Numbered from the stretch's first letter, positions 40,168 through 51,147 are shown. The stretch is 64,000 nucleotides of DNA from Brucella haematophila (GCF_005938105.1 NZ_VCPE01000001.1:124001-188000), one strand, 5' to 3'. Translations and numbers: made by a program. The notes: a model not told the origin generated them from the sequence alone.

Positions 40168-40194
40168 AAAAGCCGGGCAATTGCCCGGCTTTTT
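40167..40194. terminator. Bidirectional intrinsic terminator
   Basis: A perfect palindrome, AAAAAGCCGGGCAA joined to its complement TTGCCCGGCTTTTT, between the convergent DUF2000 and aldo-keto reductase genes; it serves both strands. Confidence 0.92.
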
Positions 40195-40211
40195 CAGTCA
40201 TATGTTTTGAA

Positions 40212-41042
40212 CTAGCCCGCCGAGAATGTCGCCGGGTTCGGGCCGATGCGGCCATCGGTCTTGTCCAGCTTGGTGATGGCATCGTGATCAGTGCCATTGA
40301 GGCTGAAATCGAAGACCTCGAAATTTTCCTTGATGCGGGCAGGCGTGACCGACTTCGGAATGACGATATTGCCGGTCTCGATGTGCCAGCGCAGGATGAC
40401 CTGTGCGACCGACTTGCCATGTTTGGCGGCAATCGCCTTCAGCTTTTCATCTTCCAGAATCTTGCCCTGTCCAAGCGGGCTCCAGGCTTCGGTGGCGATG
40501 TTGTGCTTGCCGTGGAACAGGCGCAGTTCGTCCTGCTGGAACTGCGGATGCAGCTCGATCTGGTTGAGAACCGGCGTTACGCCGCTTTCCTTGATCAGGC
40601 GTTCAAGATCGGCCGTGCGGAAGTTCGACACGCCGATGGACTTCACGAGGCCTTCTTCCTTCAGCTTGATGAAGGCGCGCCAGGTTTCCATGAACAGGTC
40701 TTTGGAAGGCATCGGCCAATGGATCAGATAGAGATCGACATAATCCGTGCCGAGCTTCTTCAGGCTGGTCGCAAAGGCTTTCAGCGTCGATTCATAACCC
40801 TGATCGCTGTTCCAGAGTTTCGTCGTCAGGAAGATGTCGCCGCGTGCAACGCCCGAATTATTGATAGCTTTGCCCACGCCTTCTTCATTGCCATAGATGG
40901 CGGCGGTGTCGATGTGCCGGTAGCCCGCTTTCAGCGCTTCGCTGACGGCTGTAACCGCTTCATCATTGCCCACCTGCCAGACACCGTAACCGAGCTGCGG
41001 AATATGGTTGCCGTCGTTCAGTTTTACGGTCGGTACGGTCAT
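40212..41042 (-). CDS. Aldo/keto reductase (2,5-diketo-D-gluconate reductase type)
   Basis: A 276-aa NADPH-dependent reductase with the full catalytic tetrad: D45 (HIDTAAIYGNE), Y50, K75 (TTKLWNSD) and H108 (YLIHWPMP). The NADPH motif IPKSVTPARIKEN lies near the C-terminus. Length and motifs fit the DkgA/DkgB-like group (AKR5). The physiological aldehyde or ketone is not visible from sequence. It is a single gene. Confidence 0.93.
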   Translation of the reverse strand: MTVPTVKLNDGNHIPQLGYGVWQVGNDEAVTAVSEALKAGYRHIDTAAIYGNEEGVGKAINNSGVARGDIFLTTKLWNSDQGYESTLKAFATSLKKLGTDYVDLYLIHWPMPSKDLFMETWRAFIKLKEEGLVKSIGVSNFRTADLERLIKESGVTPVLNQIELHPQFQQDELRLFHGKHNIATEAWSPLGQGKILEDEKLKAIAAKHGKSVAQVILRWHIETGNIVIPKSVTPARIKENFEVFDFSLNGTDHDAITKLDKTDGRIGPNPATFSAG

Positions 41043-41276
41043 GATCTATCCTTTCCCTCCATCCAAATGCGACACCGGTTCATATTCCGATACGGTCGCA
41101 TTTGTGGCCGCCCTCTGGCGGCGCCGTCCATGTTTTTTCAAATCATCACTCAAATCATCATTGGCAGCATATGGGTGTTCGCGGGAAAAGCAAAAGCCTT
41201 TTCAGGTTGTTTTTGGGCCCGTGGCAGGTTGATTTCATCAAAAAAACCAATGTTTCAGTATTATGAATGTAAAAAA

Positions 41277-41302
41277 GCCGCCCTGCGAAGAGGGCGGCAT
41301 TG
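41277..41302 (-). terminator. Intrinsic terminator of the second L,D-transpeptidase
   Basis: GCCGCCCT (41277-41284) pairs with AGGGCGGC (41291-41298); on the minus strand a run of six T residues follows. Confidence 0.85.
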
Positions 41303-41330
41303 TTTCACTGTAAAACTGTTCCGGAACGGG

Positions 41331-42104
41331 TCAGCGAACGACAACGCGGGTGCCGATGGGAACACGTTCATAAAGGTCTGTCACGTCCTCGTTACGCATG
41401 CGGATGCAGCCCGAAGACATGGCCTTGCCGATGGTCCATGGCTGGTTGGTGCCATGAATACGGTAAAGTGTTGAACCGAGATAAAGAGCGCGTGCGCCGA
41501 GCGGATTGTTGACACCGCCATCCATGCGTGCAGGCAGGATGCGACCCTTGCGACGCTCGCGGGCAATCATTTCCTTTGGCGGCGTCCAGGTCGGCCATTC
41601 GGCCTTGCGGCTGATGCGCTGCGAACCTTTCCAGCTGAAACCCTGCTTGCCCACGCCGACGCCATAACGCATGGCCTTGCCGTCGGACTGGACGAGATAG
41701 AGAAAGCGCTTGCTGGTATCGATCACGATGGTGCCGGACTTTTCACTGCCGGAATAGGAAACGCTCTGCGGCAGATAGGCCGGGTCGATCTGATGCTTGG
41801 ATGGAGCTGTGGCTGGATTGCTTGCCGGTCGCTGGTAGGAAACCTGACGATAATTCGCCTTGGACTTCTGCTTCTGCTTGACCGTGGTGCGGCGCACCGG
41901 CTGCTGGACGGTGCCGTCCGGCATCTGGCGCATGCGTGCCGGCTGGCCATGCAGCTGTGCTACCCACGGTGCGGAAAGGTCGGGGCTGACAGCCACCGGC
42001 GGCAAGGTCGCGTAACGGTCATTGGCGAAAGCCATGCCGGTGCTGACGATGGAAACAGCAATCGCTGCAAGCGATCCGATCAAAAGAAGATGACGTGGTT
42101 GCAT
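41331..42104 (-). CDS. L,D-transpeptidase (YkuD domain), exported
   Basis: A 257-aa protein with a cleavable signal (about residues 1-27, ending GMAFA-N), a Lys/Gln/Pro-rich linker and a C-terminal YkuD domain: H217 in YRIHGTN and C233 in SSGCIRM. Such enzymes form 3-3 crosslinks or attach outer-membrane proteins to peptidoglycan, notably in Brucellaceae. It differs from the lipoprotein homologue at 23415 in having a plain Sec signal and a longer linker. Monocistronic. Confidence 0.9.
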   Translation of the reverse strand: MQPRHLLLIGSLAAIAVSIVSTGMAFANDRYATLPPVAVSPDLSAPWVAQLHGQPARMRQMPDGTVQQPVRRTTVKQKQKSKANYRQVSYQRPASNPATAPSKHQIDPAYLPQSVSYSGSEKSGTIVIDTSKRFLYLVQSDGKAMRYGVGVGKQGFSWKGSQRISRKAEWPTWTPPKEMIARERRKGRILPARMDGGVNNPLGARALYLGSTLYRIHGTNQPWTIGKAMSSGCIRMRNEDVTDLYERVPIGTRVVVR

Positions 42105-42423
42105 GGTCCAGATCCGTCTCTTTTTGCGCCATCATCCCGGTTGCGTTACCTGTCTGGGTCCATTGGCGCGGTTGCCCGGCTGCGGCTCCTGACACGTCCT
42201 GTCAGGAGAACAGCCCCTAATTTCATGATGGGATTGTGCGCCCCAATGGAATCGGAAAGGTAAATTTCGGTCGCGTGTTCAACTAAAGCATCACTCTAAG
42301 TAGAGTTGTGGTTAGCGTCAGGTTGCGTCACATGTTTAATGATCGATGAAGCTTTGCGCATGTCCCCGAAAAGTGGGAAACAGTTTCTGGACGAGGCTGT
42401 TAGCAGGTAAATGGAGGCGGGAA
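42105..42423. other. Divergent intergenic region
   Basis: About 320 bases between the exported L,D-transpeptidase and tagA starts. No gene is seen. The part next to tagA includes a repeat-like stretch at 42358-42394. Confidence 0.5.
42358..42394. repeat. Diverged copy of the dispersed palindromic repeat
   Basis: GCATGTCCCCGAAAAGTGGG then AAACAGTTTCTGGACGA is clearly related to the elements at 30394 and 34745 but with altered arms. Confidence 0.45.
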
Positions 42424-43071
42424 ATGAGTGATATTGTTGAAGCGAAAACCGGTCTGATCGTCAGCGAAGATGGCAAGACCCGTTGCTTCTGGCCCGGCAT
42501 ATTGCCGGACTATCTCGCCTATCATGACAATGAATGGGGCGTGCCGGTCTCCAACGATTATCGGCTGTTCGAGAAGATTTGCCTTGAAGGTTTCCAGTCG
42601 GGCCTGTCCTGGCTCACCATCTTGCGCAAGCGCGAGAATTTCCGCGCCGCTTTCGATGGCTTCGATTTCCACCGTGTGGCGCAATATGACGGCAAGGATG
42701 TCGAGCGACTTCTGGCCGACAAGGGCATTGTGCGTCATCGCGGCAAGATCGAATCCACGATCAACAATGCGAACCGCGCTATTGAACTGGTCACGGAAAA
42801 GGGTTCGCTTGCGGCCTATTTCTGGTCGTTTGAACCGGGAGCGGAGGACCGCCCAGCCGTCGTGGATTATCCGACCCTGATCGCCAATCCGAAAACCGAT
42901 ACTTCCATTCGAATCTCCAAGGATTTGAAAAAGCGCGGCTGGTCCTTTGTGGGGCCGACCACGGTTTATGCCTTCATGCAGGCCATGGGTCTGGTCAACG
43001 ATCACATTGAAGGTTGCCATTGCCGCGCTCATGTCGAAAAGTTGCGGCTGGCATTCAAGCGCCCCCAATAA
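42424..43071 (+). CDS. tagA: DNA-3-methyladenine glycosylase I
   Basis: A 215-aa base-excision repair glycosylase removing 3-methyladenine. Typical features: RCFWPG (C21) then YLAYHDNEWGVP near the N-terminus, EGFQSGLSWLTILRKREN, and the C-terminal FVGPTTVYAFMQAMGLVNDH and CHCRAH; the Cys/His residues form the TagA zinc site. ATG 42424 has GGAGG seven bases upstream. The LysE-family gene follows 74 bases downstream on the same strand. Confidence 0.94.
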   Translation: MSDIVEAKTGLIVSEDGKTRCFWPGILPDYLAYHDNEWGVPVSNDYRLFEKICLEGFQSGLSWLTILRKRENFRAAFDGFDFHRVAQYDGKDVERLLADKGIVRHRGKIESTINNANRAIELVTEKGSLAAYFWSFEPGAEDRPAVVDYPTLIANPKTDTSIRISKDLKKRGWSFVGPTTVYAFMQAMGLVNDHIEGCHCRAHVEKLRLAFKRPQ

Positions 43072-43145
43072 CCGGGATACAAGGAACAGGGATTGCTAAG
43101 GAGCAGTCTTTCTGCAAGAAAAATGCGCTTGTTCGGAGATGTGAT

Positions 43146-43763
43146 ATGGATTTGACGTCGCTCATTGCTTTCGCGGGTATTCTGGTCGTAGCCGCAGGCA
43201 CGCCGGGACCAAATGTCGGCGCGCTGGTGGCGCGCGTCATCAGCCGTGGGCACAAGGGCGTCTTTCCATTCATGTTCGGTCTCTGGCTTGGTGATGCCGT
43301 CTGGCTGTCGCTTGCCGTCTGGGGCCTGTCGGCTCTCGCCAACAGCTTCCACACCGCGTTTCTGGTGCTGAAATATGCGGGCGTCGCCTATCTGATCTAT
43401 CTGTCGTGGAAAATGTGGATCGCGCCGGTCGATGAAGAAGCGGATGAAGACGCCATTCCGCGCGAGGGTGAAGGGCGCAAGCTGTTCCTTAGTGCGCTTG
43501 CGGTCACGCTCGGCAATCCGAAGATCATGGTCTTCTATATCGCCATTCTGCCGACGGTCGTGGATATTACCCATGTTTCGCTGGTTGGCTGGGCAGAATT
43601 GCTCGCTGTCATGTTTGCCGTTCTGGCGGCAGTGGACACAGCCTGGGTGGTGCTGGCCGCGCAGGCGCGGCGTGTTTTGCGCAGCCCGCGCATGATGCGC
43701 ATCGCCAATCGGACCAGCGCTGGCATGATGGCGGGCGCTGCCGTCGCCATTGCCGCACGCTGA
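43146..43763 (+). CDS. LysE/RhtB-family exporter
   Basis: A 205-aa membrane protein with about six hydrophobic segments and the LysE-type opening GTPGPNVGALVARVISRGHK. Family members export amino acids or related metabolites. ATG 43146 has GGAG about seven bases upstream. It follows tagA in the same direction. A long hairpin lies just downstream. Confidence 0.88.
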   Translation: MDLTSLIAFAGILVVAAGTPGPNVGALVARVISRGHKGVFPFMFGLWLGDAVWLSLAVWGLSALANSFHTAFLVLKYAGVAYLIYLSWKMWIAPVDEEADEDAIPREGEGRKLFLSALAVTLGNPKIMVFYIAILPTVVDITHVSLVGWAELLAVMFAVLAAVDTAWVVLAAQARRVLRSPRMMRIANRTSAGMMAGAAVAIAAR

Positions 43764-43806
43764 ACACGCTTCCTGCACTTGCCGCAACGGGCCTGATCGG
43801 TTAGGA

Positions 43807-43842
43807 AACCGGCAACACTCGGTTTTCGAGTATTTGCCGGTT
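43807..43842 (+). terminator. Long hairpin between the LysE gene and hisS
   Basis: AACCGGCAA (43807-43815) pairs with TTTGCCGGTT (43833-43842), with an inner ACTCG/CGAGT extension. Only short T tracts follow; it may end the exporter transcript. Confidence 0.6.
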
Positions 43843-43885
43843 CTTCCGGCATATATTGTATATACTTAGCGATCAGGCAGGAAAA

Positions 43886-45394
43886 ATGGCCGATAAAGCG
43901 GACAAGATGAAGGCGCGGCTGCCGCGCGGGTTTGTCGATCGGGTTCCGGACGACTTGCGCGCCGCCGAAAAGATGATGGCGACGATCCGCGAAGTCTATG
44001 ACCTCTATGGTTTTGAGCCGGTGGAAACGCCGCTGGTGGAATATACGGACGCGCTCGGAAAGTTCCTTCCGGATCAGGACCGCCCGAATGAGGGCGTGTT
44101 CTCCTTTCAGGACGACGACGAGCAGTGGCTGTCGCTGCGCTACGATCTGACCGCGCCGCTGGCGCGCTACGTAGCCGAGAATTTCGAGTCGTTGCCAAAG
44201 CCTTATCGCAGCTATCGCAATGGCTGGGTGTTCCGCAATGAGAAGCCAGGCCCAGGCCGCTTCCGCCAGTTCATGCAGTTCGACGCCGACACGGTTGGCG
44301 CGCCGAACGTCTCCGCTGACGCCGAAATGTGCATGATGATGGCCGATACGCTGGAGCGTCTTGGCATTCGTCGTGGCGATTATGCGATCCGCGTCAACAA
44401 CCGCAAGGTTCTGGACGGTGTGCTGGATGCCATCGGCCTTGAAGGCGAGGGCAATGCCGCGAAGCGCCTGAACGTACTGCGCGCCATCGACAAGCTCGAC
44501 AAGTTCGGCCCCGAAGGCGTGCGCCTTCTGCTTGGCAAGGGTCGCCTCGACGAAAGCGGCGATTTCACCAAGGGCGCCGAACTGGCCGATGCCGCGATTG
44601 AAAAGGTACTGGCTTTCACCGCCGCCGGTGGTGCGACGGGTGCCGATACGATTGCCAATCTTCGCGCTGTCGTTGCGGGCAATGCCAAGGGCGAAGAAGG
44701 TGTGACCGAACTCGCCGACATGCAGGCGCTGTTTTCGGCAGGCGGTTATGATGGCCGCGTGAAGATCGACCCGTCCGTGGTGCGCGGTCTTGAATATTAC
44801 ACCGGCCCGGTGTTCGAAGCTGAGCTTTTGTTCGACGTGACCAATGAAGACGGCCAGAAGGTCGTGTTCGGTTCGGTTGGCGGCGGTGGTCGTTATGACG
44901 GCCTCGTGTCGCGTTTCCGTGGCGAGCCGGTTCCGGCGACGGGCTTCTCCATCGGCGTTTCGCGCCTGATGACGGCGCTGAAAAATCTCGGCAAGCTGGA
45001 TGTGTCCGATGTCGTTGGCCCGGTTGTCGTGCTGGTGATGGACAGGGATACGGAAAGCCTCGGTCGCTATCAGAAAATGGTCTCCGATCTCCGCCAGCAG
45101 GGCATCCGCGCTGAAATGTATGTCGGTGGTTCCGGCATGAAGGCGCAGATGAAATATGCCGACCGTCGCGAAGCGCCATGCGTGATCATTCAGGGCTCGC
45201 AGGAGCGCGAAGCCGGTGAAGTGCAGATCAAGGATCTGGTTGAAGGCAAGCGTCTTTCTGCCGAGATCGAGGATAATGTGACCTGGCGCGAGAGCCGTCC
45301 GGCGCAGATCACCGTCAAGGAAGACGCTCTGGTCGAAGCGGTTCGGGAAATTCTCAGCAGTCAGGCGCAGGACCGCGCTCAAGCCGCAAAGTGA
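43886..45394 (+). CDS. hisS: Histidyl-tRNA synthetase
   Basis: A 502-aa class II aminoacyl-tRNA synthetase of the alphaproteobacterial type. Class II motifs are visible: [16 protein letters not shown] (motif 1 region), [19 protein letters not shown] (motif 2), and [18 protein letters not shown] with FSIGVSRLM (motif 3); the C-terminal anticodon-binding domain is at about 380-490. ATG 43886 follows CAGGAAAA. It overlaps or abuts hisZ and is the first of hisS-hisZ-hisG. Confidence 0.96.
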   Translation: MADKADKMKARLPRGFVDRVPDDLRAAEKMMATIREVYDLYGFEPVETPLVEYTDALGKFLPDQDRPNEGVFSFQDDDEQWLSLRYDLTAPLARYVAENFESLPKPYRSYRNGWVFRNEKPGPGRFRQFMQFDADTVGAPNVSADAEMCMMMADTLERLGIRRGDYAIRVNNRKVLDGVLDAIGLEGEGNAAKRLNVLRAIDKLDKFGPEGVRLLLGKGRLDESGDFTKGAELADAAIEKVLAFTAAGGATGADTIANLRAVVAGNAKGEEGVTELADMQALFSAGGYDGRVKIDPSVVRGLEYYTGPVFEAELLFDVTNEDGQKVVFGSVGGGGRYDGLVSRFRGEPVPATGFSIGVSRLMTALKNLGKLDVSDVVGPVVVLVMDRDTESLGRYQKMVSDLRQQGIRAEMYVGGSGMKAQMKYADRREAPCVIIQGSQEREAGEVQIKDLVEGKRLSAEIEDNVTWRESRPAQITVKEDALVEAVREILSSQAQDRAQAAK

Positions 45395-45402
45395 TCGGAA
45401 CC

Positions 45403-46533
45403 ATGGCCGCAACGCGCACATCGCCGGTTTTCAACGCGCTTCGCACAGAGCTTGATGCGCGCGATGCCGATCTGGTGGAAATACCGCTGATCCAGCCTGC
45501 CGATCCATTTCTGGATATGGCAGGCGAGGATTTGCGCCGTCGTATTTTCCTCACCGAAAATGAAAACGGCGATAGCCTGTGCCTGCGGCCGGAATTCACC
45601 ATTCCCGTCTGTCGCAACCATATTGCGCTCAATGCCGCGACGCCGAAACGTTACGCCTATCTTGGCGAAGTGTTCCGGCAGCGTCGTGATGGCGCGGCTG
45701 AGTTTCTTCAGGCCGGGATCGAGGATCTGGGTGCTGCCGATGAGGCGGCTTCGGATGCACGCTCGATTGCCGATGCGCTGTCCTGTGTTCGCTCCGTCGC
45801 CCCGCAAGCCGGGCTCGATATCGTTCTGGGCGATCAGTCGGTGTTTGCCGGTATGCTCAAGGCGCTCGGTCTGCCGCAGGGCTGGCGCAAGAAGCTGTTG
45901 CGCTCCTTCGGCGATGCGCATTCCATGCAACTGGCTCTGGCTGAACTGACGGGCGCGCAACGACGTGATCCGCTGCCGGAAACGCTGGCCGTTCTTGTTG
46001 CCGAAGGCGATGAAACCGGCCTTGCGCGTATGCTGGAAACCGAAATGCTGGAAGCTGGCATTTCGCCGGGTGCTGGCCGTTCGCCTGCGGAAATCGCTCG
46101 CCGTCTGATCGAAAAGGAAGATCTGGCCGCCACGCGCTTCCCCGCTTCGGCGCTCGATCTGCTCAAGCAGTTTCTGGAAACCCATGTCACGCTGGATTCC
46201 GCATCGGTCACTTTGCGCGCTTTCGCATCCGAAAACGCACTCGATCTTGGCGCTGTCCTTCAGAAGTTTGAAGCCCGGGCCGAAGCGATTGCTGCGGCTG
46301 GTATCAAGACCAGCGATATCGTCTATGACGCCTCGTTCGGTCGTCCGCTCGATTACTATACCGGCCTTGTCTATGAAATTCGCGCCGCTGGCGTGGAAAA
46401 GGATGCAGTTCTGGCCGGTGGTGGCCGTTACGACCGGCTTTTGACCATGCTTGGTGCTTCCGAAAATATTCCCGGCGTCGGCTTCTCCATCTGGCTGGAC
46501 CGGCTTCAGGCATTGGCGGGAGCAACGAAATGA
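45403..46533 (+). CDS. hisZ: ATP phosphoribosyltransferase regulatory subunit
   Basis: A 376-aa HisS-like paralogue without aminoacylation activity. It pairs with the short HisG to form the first enzyme of histidine biosynthesis. It keeps class II fold marks ([33 protein letters not shown]). ATG 45403 gives the family's usual start; a GTG at 45391 overlapping the hisS stop is possible. Its end overlaps hisG by four bases (ATGA). Confidence 0.95.
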   Translation: MAATRTSPVFNALRTELDARDADLVEIPLIQPADPFLDMAGEDLRRRIFLTENENGDSLCLRPEFTIPVCRNHIALNAATPKRYAYLGEVFRQRRDGAAEFLQAGIEDLGAADEAASDARSIADALSCVRSVAPQAGLDIVLGDQSVFAGMLKALGLPQGWRKKLLRSFGDAHSMQLALAELTGAQRRDPLPETLAVLVAEGDETGLARMLETEMLEAGISPGAGRSPAEIARRLIEKEDLAATRFPASALDLLKQFLETHVTLDSASVTLRAFASENALDLGAVLQKFEARAEAIAAAGIKTSDIVYDASFGRPLDYYTGLVYEIRAAGVEKDAVLAGGGRYDRLLTMLGASENIPGVGFSIWLDRLQALAGATK

Positions 46534-47225
46534 GCGTCACACTGGCATTGCCGTCCAAGGGTCGGCTGAAGGAGCAGACGCTCGCCGTTCTCGAAAAGGC
46601 CGGATACAAGGTGATCCTGCCGGATGACGACCGCAATTACCGCGCGCGCGTCGAAGGTGAAGACGATCTCGATATTCTGTTCCTGTCGGCTTCGGAGATT
46701 GCCCGCGAGCTGGGCTATGGAAGCGTCGATATGGGCGTTACGGGGGAAGACCTCGTGCGCGAGACACTGGCCCACGCTGACGAGCGCGTGGCCATCGAGG
46801 CGGAACTGGGCTTCGGCCACGCCGATGTCGTCGTCGCGGTGCCGGAAGTCTGGCGCGATGTGACCAGCATGGCCGATCTTGATGATGTGGCAGCCGATTT
46901 CCGCCAGCGTCATGGTCGTCGCTTGCGCATCGCCACCAAATATTGGCGTCTGACGCAGCAGTTCTTTTCGCAGAAGCACGGCATTCAGGTCTATCGCATC
47001 GTGGAAAGCCTTGGCGCGACTGAAGGCGCTCCGGCAGCAGGTTCTGCCGACATGATTGTCGATATCACGTCGACCGGCTCCACCTTGCGCGCCAATCGCC
47101 TCAAGGTGCTGGAAGATGGAGTCATCCTGCGCTCGCAGGCCTGCCTCGTTTCGGCGCGTCGCAGCCATGGCAATGCCCGTATCGCGGAAATCGCCGAGCG
47201 TATCCGCCAGGGGCTTGCGGCCTGA
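46530..47225 (+). CDS. hisG: ATP phosphoribosyltransferase, short catalytic form
   Basis: A 231-aa HisG of the short type lacking the C-terminal regulatory domain, as expected beside hisZ. It contains the [14 protein letters not shown] start, [15 protein letters not shown] and the PRPP-binding [17 protein letters not shown] loop. The start overlaps the hisZ stop. A strong terminator follows, ending the operon. Confidence 0.96.
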   Translation: MSVTLALPSKGRLKEQTLAVLEKAGYKVILPDDDRNYRARVEGEDDLDILFLSASEIARELGYGSVDMGVTGEDLVRETLAHADERVAIEAELGFGHADVVVAVPEVWRDVTSMADLDDVAADFRQRHGRRLRIATKYWRLTQQFFSQKHGIQVYRIVESLGATEGAPAAGSADMIVDITSTGSTLRANRLKVLEDGVILRSQACLVSARRSHGNARIAEIAERIRQGLAA

Positions 47226-47254
47226 CGCTTCGGTTCTGGTACGGCATTCAATGA

Positions 47255-47286
47255 AAAAGCCGGTCTGGGGTCAGACCGGCTTTTGT
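47255..47286. terminator. Intrinsic terminator after hisG
   Basis: AAAAGCCGGTCTG (47255-47267) pairs with CAGACCGGCTTTT (47272-47284). With A and T tracts on both sides it can also serve the convergent gluP gene. Confidence 0.92.
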
Positions 47287-47297
47287 CGTTTTCAGGT

Positions 47298-48539
47298 TTA
47301 GCGTTTCGGCCTGCTGCCGACGAGGCCATAGAAGGCGATATAGACATAGCAGATGATCGGCATCAGGAACGCATAATGAATGCCGACCGTATCGGCCAGC
47401 GCGCCCTGTATCAGCGGGATGATCGCGCCGCCGACAATGGCCAGATTCAGGATCGCCGAGCCCTGGCTGGTGTGCTTGCCAAGGCCATGCAATGCCAGAC
47501 TGAAGATGGTCGGGAACATGATCGAGTTGAACAGGCCGATTGCCAGAACCGCCCACATGGAGGCATTGCCCGTTGTCGCAACCGTGAGGAGCAGCAGCAG
47601 AATGGCAGCCACGGCGTTGAAGGCTAGCGCCTTGCCGTCATCGATATAGCGCATGGCTGCCGAGCCGATGAAACGGCCAACCATGGCCCCGCCCCAGAAA
47701 TAGGCGACGTGATGGGCAGCATCGGTTTCCGACAAGCCGACCACGCTCGGGTCGCTGAGGAAATTGACGAGGAAGCTGCCGACGCTGACTTCCGCGCCCA
47801 CATAGACGAAAATGCCGATGGCACCCAGCACCAGATGCCGGTATTGCCAGGCTGAACCTTCATCCGCGACTGTGCTTTCTTCGGCTTCAACATCCGGCAG
47901 CTTCAGGATGGCGAAGACAATGGCGAGAACGACAAAGGCCAGCGCCAGCATGAGATAGGGGAATTTGACGGCATCGGCTTCCGCCGTGCTGTTGACGGCT
48001 CCGGTTGCGGCAGACAGGATCAGCATTGCGCCGAAGAGCGGGGCAATCGTCGTGCCGAGCGAGTTGAATGCCTGTGTCAGCGTCAGGCGGCTTGCAGCCG
48101 TTTCCGGCTTGCCGAGGATCGTGACATAGGGGTTGGCAGACACTTGCAGGATCGTGACGCCGGACGCCAGCACGAAGAGCGCGCCGAGAAACAGCCCATA
48201 GACCCGGTAGGAAGCTGCCGGAATGAACAGCGCGCAGCCGATGGCGGCGACCACAAGGCCGACGACGATTGCGCGCTTGTAGGAGATCCGCCTGACCAGC
48301 GCTCCGGCGGGCAGCGAAACGATGAAGTATGCACCGAAGAAGCAGAACTGGATCAGCATCGACTGGGTATAGTTGAGCTGGAAGACGTTCTTCAGATGCG
48401 GGATCAGGATGTCGTTGAGACTGGTGATGAAGCCCCACATGAAGAACAGAACGGTCAGGCTGGTGAGCGCAAAACCGAAATTTCCAATAGGGGTGGAGCC
48501 AGTGGGAGACTGGCTGCTGGTTGCGGGGGAAACAGTCAT
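47298..48539 (-). CDS. gluP: Glucose/galactose transporter (FucP-type MFS)
   Basis: A 413-aa, 12-helix major facilitator of the FGHS group, very like Brucella GluP. Marks: [20 protein letters not shown] after the first helix, [20 protein letters not shown], and [20 protein letters not shown], all typical of sugar:proton symporters of this family. It is a single gene convergent with the hisSZG operon. The promoter region at 48540 onward is AT-rich. Confidence 0.92.
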   Translation of the reverse strand: MTVSPATSSQSPTGSTPIGNFGFALTSLTVLFFMWGFITSLNDILIPHLKNVFQLNYTQSMLIQFCFFGAYFIVSLPAGALVRRISYKRAIVVGLVVAAIGCALFIPAASYRVYGLFLGALFVLASGVTILQVSANPYVTILGKPETAASRLTLTQAFNSLGTTIAPLFGAMLILSAATGAVNSTAEADAVKFPYLMLALAFVVLAIVFAILKLPDVEAEESTVADEGSAWQYRHLVLGAIGIFVYVGAEVSVGSFLVNFLSDPSVVGLSETDAAHHVAYFWGGAMVGRFIGSAAMRYIDDGKALAFNAVAAILLLLLTVATTGNASMWAVLAIGLFNSIMFPTIFSLALHGLGKHTSQGSAILNLAIVGGAIIPLIQGALADTVGIHYAFLMPIICYVYIAFYGLVGSRPKR

Positions 48540-48745
48540 TTTTCTCTACAATCTATGCTTGGGGAGGAATCTTGAATGCAATTGATCGTTCGCGGAGCGG
48601 TTGTTCCTAAACGCTAAAATAAGCGGCTCCATTATCTGACAGGCCAATATTACACAACTACCGGTGGCCCGTTTTGAAAAGAGAATTCTGATAAAAATTG
48701 TGTGTTCGCAGTGGCAGTGCGAAAGTGGTGGTAAACCGAACGAAA

Positions 48746-48781
48746 AAAGCCGCGCCCGGCATTGTACGCAGGCGCGGCTTT
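48746..48781 (-). terminator. Intrinsic terminator of the DoxX gene
   Basis: AAAGCCGCGCC (48746-48756) pairs with GGCGCGGCTTT (48771-48781); on the minus strand more T residues follow. A second inverted repeat, CGATCTGA (48795-48802) with TCAGATCG (48808-48815), lies between it and the gene. Confidence 0.85.
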
Positions 48782-48828
48782 ATTCATTTCATGCCGATCT
48801 GATCCAATCAGATCGAAACGCGCTCTAA

Positions 48829-49230
48829 TCAGCCGCGCTTGGCGTCGATCGACAGCGAACCTGCGCCATGCAGAGCAAGCAGGAAGAGGCCGCCAGCGAT
48901 TGCCAGGTTCTTCTGTGCCATCAGGGCATTCATGCCTTCAGCGAAGTTCATGTGTGCAACGAGCGTTGCGCCAATGGTGAACAGGCCGACGATTGCTGCT
49001 GCAATACGGGTCTGGAAACCAACCAGAATGGCGATGCCGCCAACGAATTCAACGAGGCCGACAACCACAGCCGTAACCATCGGAAGCGGAAGGCCGAGGC
49101 CTGCAAAGTAGCCAGCCGTGCCGGAAAGAGCCGTCAGCTTGCCGAAACCGGCAATGATGAAGAGGATCGAGAGGAACACGCGGGCGATGAGCGTTACAGC
49201 GCCGTTGGACTGTGGGGTAATCGAAGACAT
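48829..49230 (-). CDS. DoxX-family membrane protein
   Basis: A 133-aa protein with four hydrophobic helices and the DoxX/YphA pattern ARVFLSILFIIAGFGKL, EFVGGIAILVGFQTR. Members are small inner-membrane proteins; some contribute to oxidative-stress resistance or thiosulfate oxidation. AGGAGATAAC lies just before ATG 49230. Monocistronic. Confidence 0.88.
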   Translation of the reverse strand: MSSITPQSNGAVTLIARVFLSILFIIAGFGKLTALSGTAGYFAGLGLPLPMVTAVVVGLVEFVGGIAILVGFQTRIAAAIVGLFTIGATLVAHMNFAEGMNALMAQKNLAIAGGLFLLALHGAGSLSIDAKRG

Positions 49231-49345
49231 GAGGGAGTTATCTCCTGTTGAACTGAGCCATCAATTATCGACTAATGACTGTCAAGAAAAGCCGTATAAT
49301 TCTCGACAGTTTGTTCACTGCATATAGACGATCATGCACGCATGA

Positions 49346-50737
49346 TCACTCAGGCGCAATCATGCGCTCCGCTCGGACGAGCCGGTCGTAGTCTTCAGCA
49401 CTCACCAGCCCACTCGCCAGCGCTTCTTCGCGCAGGGTCGTGCCGTTCTTGTGCGCAGTCTTGGCGATTTTTGCTGCACCGTCGTAGCCGATTGCAGGTG
49501 CCAGCGCGGTCACCAGCATCAGTGAACGATCCAGAAGTTCCTTGATGCGGGTTTCGTTGGCTTCAATGCCGTCCACGCAGTGATCGGCGAAGGAAACCAT
49601 GGCGTCGCTGAGCAAGCGGATCGATTGCAGGACATTGTAAGCGATGACCGGCTTGAACACGTTCAGCTCGAAATGGCCCTGGCTGGCGGCAACGGTCACG
49701 GTGGTCTGGTTGCCGAAGACCTGCGTTGCCACCATGGTCATGGCTTCCGCCTGCGTCGGGTTCACCTTGCCCGGCATGATCGACGAGCCGGGCTCGTTTT
49801 CCGGCAGGGACAATTCGCCGAGGCCGGAGCGCGGGCCGGAGCCAAGGAAGCGGATATCGTTGGCGATCTTGAATAGATCAGCCGCCAGCGCATTCAGGCT
49901 GCCATGGAAGTTGAGAATTGCGCCATGGCTGGCCAGCGCTTCGAACTTGTTCGGCGCGGTTTTGAACGACAGGCCGGTGATTTCGCTGACCGCATCGGCA
50001 AAGCCGCTATCGAAGCCGATCGGGGCATTGAGGCCGGTGCCCACTGCGGTGCCGCCCTGCGCGAGCAGGAAAACATCAGCGAGGGATTGCTCGATGCGAT
50101 GACGCGCATATTCAAGCGCTGCGTGATAGCCGGAAAACTCCTGGCCGAGCGTGACCGGCGTCGCATCCTGGGTATGCGTGCGGCCAATCTTGATGATGTC
50201 CTTGAAGGCTTCTTCCTTGACCTTCAGCGCCTTGGTCAGGTGTTCCAGCGCCGGATAGAGGCGATTGACCGCTTCAACCGCCGTGGCGATGTGGATCGCC
50301 GTCGGGAAGCTGTCATTGGACGACTGACTCATATTGACGTGGTCGTTCGGATGAACAGGCTTCTTCGAACCCTTCTCGCCGCCAAGCAGTTCGATGGCGC
50401 GATTGGAGATCACTTCATTGGCGTTCATGTTCGATTGCGTGCCGGAACCCGTCTGCCAGACGACGAGCGGAAAATGATCGTCAAGCTTGCCTTCGATCAC
50501 TTCGGAAGCCGCAACAGCTACGACCTGACCCAGAACCGGGTCGAGCTTGCCAAGTGCAATGTTGGTTTCAGCGGCGGCGCGCTTGACGACGCCCAGCGCG
50601 TGAACGAGTGGCAGAGGCATGCGCTCGCCGCCAATCTTGAAATTCTGCAAGGAGCGCTGTGTCTGTGCGCCCCAATAGCGGTCGGCGGGAACATCAATCG
50701 GTCCGAAAGTATCTGTTTCGGTACGCGTGGCGGTCAT
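49346..50737 (-). CDS. fumC: Fumarate hydratase, class II
   Basis: A 463-aa iron-independent fumarase of the TCA cycle, converting fumarate to malate. Family signature [11 protein letters not shown] at about 315-325, with [35 protein letters not shown] and [11 protein letters not shown] also present. ATG 50737 has GGAGAC six bases upstream; the frame beyond to 50797 is not needed. A single gene. Confidence 0.96.
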   Translation of the reverse strand: MTATRTETDTFGPIDVPADRYWGAQTQRSLQNFKIGGERMPLPLVHALGVVKRAAAETNIALGKLDPVLGQVVAVAASEVIEGKLDDHFPLVVWQTGSGTQSNMNANEVISNRAIELLGGEKGSKKPVHPNDHVNMSQSSNDSFPTAIHIATAVEAVNRLYPALEHLTKALKVKEEAFKDIIKIGRTHTQDATPVTLGQEFSGYHAALEYARHRIEQSLADVFLLAQGGTAVGTGLNAPIGFDSGFADAVSEITGLSFKTAPNKFEALASHGAILNFHGSLNALAADLFKIANDIRFLGSGPRSGLGELSLPENEPGSSIMPGKVNPTQAEAMTMVATQVFGNQTTVTVAASQGHFELNVFKPVIAYNVLQSIRLLSDAMVSFADHCVDGIEANETRIKELLDRSLMLVTALAPAIGYDGAAKIAKTAHKNGTTLREEALASGLVSAEDYDRLVRAERMIAPE

Positions 50738-50886
50738 TTCATGTCTCCGGCTAGCTTTGGGCCCGCAACCGGGCCTCTCACGCAATGAATATAGCACTAC
50801 CGACGAATTGGTAGTTCCTTATTCAGCTATTTGACAAAATATGATTAGAAAATTCAACTTTATTTGAGCGTCAATTTCTGCGCCAG

Positions 50887-51147
50887 TCAGTTGTCTTCGT
50901 TTTCGTCGTCACCGCCTTCGGTTTCGGATATCCACGCGGTCGGTTCTATTTTGCGCTGCGTCTTGCTGTCGGTGAATGTCCACCAGCCGGTATCGGTCTC
51001 ATCCCACTGCCCGCCGCCAGCGTTCAGTTGCGCGAGCGAACGATATTGCGCAATCGATTCATTGCGCTGATCGTCTTCGTCGGTCCACACGACGGTAATC
51101 TTGCGACCATCCTTGGGGGCAGTGTCGATTGGCAGTTCTTTACGCAT
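50887..51147 (-). CDS. Conserved hypothetical acidic protein, 86 aa
   Basis: A small soluble protein beginning MRKELPIDTAPKDGRKITVV, which resembles the DUF551-like PIDTAPKDG opening, and containing GWWTF and a very acidic tail (EGGDDENEDN). GAGGA lies about 10 bases before ATG 51147. Probably a small beta-rich domain; function unknown. Confidence 0.75.
   Translation of the reverse strand: MRKELPIDTAPKDGRKITVVWTDEDDQRNESIAQYRSLAQLNAGGGQWDETDTGWWTFTDSKTQRKIEPTAWISETEGGDDENEDN

Noticed and set aside
43535-45421. 628-codon minus-strand ORF over hisS
   Set aside because: Antisense to hisS and the LysE gene; composition typical of a reverse-strand shadow of a GC3-rich gene.
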